A stretch of DNA of 64,000 nt. It comes from Agrypnia vestita. Taxonomy: Eukaryota; Arthropoda; Insecta; Trichoptera; Phryganeidae. The notes under the pieces were generated by a model. That model searched no databases. It was given only the letters and a program-made list of their open reading frames with translations, and was not told the DNA's origin. The position numbers and the translations under genes were made by a program. Where the stretch lies: positions 109,311-173,310 of the forward strand of contig JADDOH010007979.1 of the NCBI GenBank assembly GCA_016648135.1, written 5' to 3'. Shown one piece after another: positions 63,389 through 64,000 of this stretch (positions are counted from its first letter, which is position 1; each line of letters opens with the position of its first letter).

Positions 63389-64000
63389 ATGTCCATAACC
63401 ATATATTACCAGAATGTTAGAGGCCTTCGTTCCAAAACAACAACAATCCTTCAAAATACATATTCAAATGACTACGATATAATCGCCCTTACGAAATCAT
63501 GGCTCAATAAAGGCATTAGAAACGAAGAGCTTTTTGACTCCCGTTACAGCATTTATCGCAGAGATCGCGACTATGCCTCAACCGGTCAACGCCTTGGCGG
63601 TGGTGTAGTTTTAGCTGTTAAACGTGAACTGATCAGCATTGCTCGGCCGGAATGGCAATCCTCCGCTGAAGACATCTGGGTCACAATTCGTTCTAATGGC
63701 TCACGCCATCCTGTTCATATATGTTGCGTATATATCCCTGGTGGGACTCATTATCAATACCTCATAGAAAATTTCCTAAATATGTTAACAGATGTGGTAT
63801 CAAATAACCCTGCGGACTCATTTATCATTTTAGGTGATTTTAATCTTGCTGAAATTACATGGATAAAATCTACATCATCTTCACATTATGAAGCAATTAA
63901 TCATTCTACACAAAACAGCAAGTATTTCATAGACTGTATGCATTTTCTAAACCTGTCTCAATTTAACGGTGAACCAAACCCAAGTGGCCACATTTTAGAT
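63389..64000 (+). CDS. CR1-like LINE ORF2, N-terminal endonuclease domain, runs off the window
   Basis: 204 codons are open from ATG 63389 (CCACCATGTCC, a good initiation context) to the window edge. This is the apurinic-like endonuclease that nicks target DNA: YYQNVRGLRSK at residues 6-16, DIIALTKSWLN at 30-40, LGGGVVLAVKRE, CCVYIPGG and IILGDFNL with the conserved D-x-N. In active relatives the second motif reads T-E-T-W-L; here it is T-K-S-W-L, so the catalytic glutamate is replaced by lysine (AAA at 63494-63496). The last motif (S-D-H) and the reverse transcriptase should lie beyond 64000. Otherwise the frame is undamaged. Either this copy is endonuclease-dead or a recent mutation hit it. 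Confidence 0.9.
   Translation, partial: MSITIYYQNVRGLRSKTTTILQNTYSNDYDIIALTKSWLNKGIRNEELFDSRYSIYRRDRDYASTGQRLGGGVVLAVKRELISIARPEWQSSAEDIWVTIRSNGSRHPVHICCVYIPGGTHYQYLIENFLNMLTDVVSNNPADSFIILGDFNLAEITWIKSTSSSHYEAINHSTQNSKYFIDCMHFLNLSQFNGEPNPSGHILD

Noticed and set aside
63072..63398. 108-codon frame before ORF2
   Set aside because: Low-complexity Thr/His/Ile-rich product, overlaps the ORF2 start in another frame, no motif.
1..64000. An undescribed multi-gene host or defence system
   Set aside because: All recognisable coding sequence is retrotransposon-derived and no cluster of co-oriented unknown genes exists; the notable signals are RNA-structure and transposon features.

Overview
The window reads as A+T-rich, gene-poor animal DNA, most likely from an insect. 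The cues are non-LTR retrotransposon tails of the kinds common in arthropods, tRNA-derived SINEs with poly(A) tails, Helitron-like elements, fragments that look like Penelope-like elements (PLEs), and short TTAGG-type runs. I cannot name the order or species. I recognise no host protein-coding gene, no rRNA and no convincing functional tRNA. All recognisable coding sequence belongs to retrotransposons and almost all of it is broken.

Layout. 1-5.3 kb: two LINE 3' ends (501-898, 4455-4765), one LTR-like block, one SINE. 5.3-12.4 kb: a dense field of short repeats: family R1 (marked by CAGAGACGAAG), family R2 (ends TACTCCCTTT), SINE-A, a MITE with long inverted ends, and a cluster of heat-shock-element-like sites at 7187-7400. 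12.4-20.4 kb: sparse, with one hammerhead-like core, one SINE and one LTR-like block. 20.4-26.2 kb: Helitron-like pieces, a tRNA-Glu-like sequence, more SINEs, an LTR-like block and a 3 x ~262-bp tandem array. 27.5-29.6 kb: a MITE and two LINE tails. 29.6-33.5 kb: unassigned. 33.5-36.7 kb: three Helitron-like copies, a 26-bp perfect hairpin and a decayed reverse transcriptase. 39.4-43 kb and 46.4-51.8 kb: PLE-like fragments with hammerhead-like cores, tandem arrays and a CR1-like LINE 3' end with a 4 x 95-bp array. 53-59 kb: five more retroelement tails. 61.64-64 kb: the best-preserved element, the 5' half of a CR1-like LINE. It has an intact 314-codon ORF1 and an ORF2 that opens with an endonuclease domain and runs off the window. 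At the usual catalytic Glu position this endonuclease has Lys.

Nothing here forms a host pathway. The only genes that would work together are ORF1 and ORF2 of the LINE at the right edge. The non-repetitive, G+C-richer patches (for example 3885-4045, 15770-15965, 42180-42445, 43890-44060, 47270-47550, 49595-49810) are the best candidates for host regulatory or intronic conserved DNA, but the sequence alone does not prove it. Repeat boundaries are read by eye and approximate unless an exact hairpin, motif or ORF is given.
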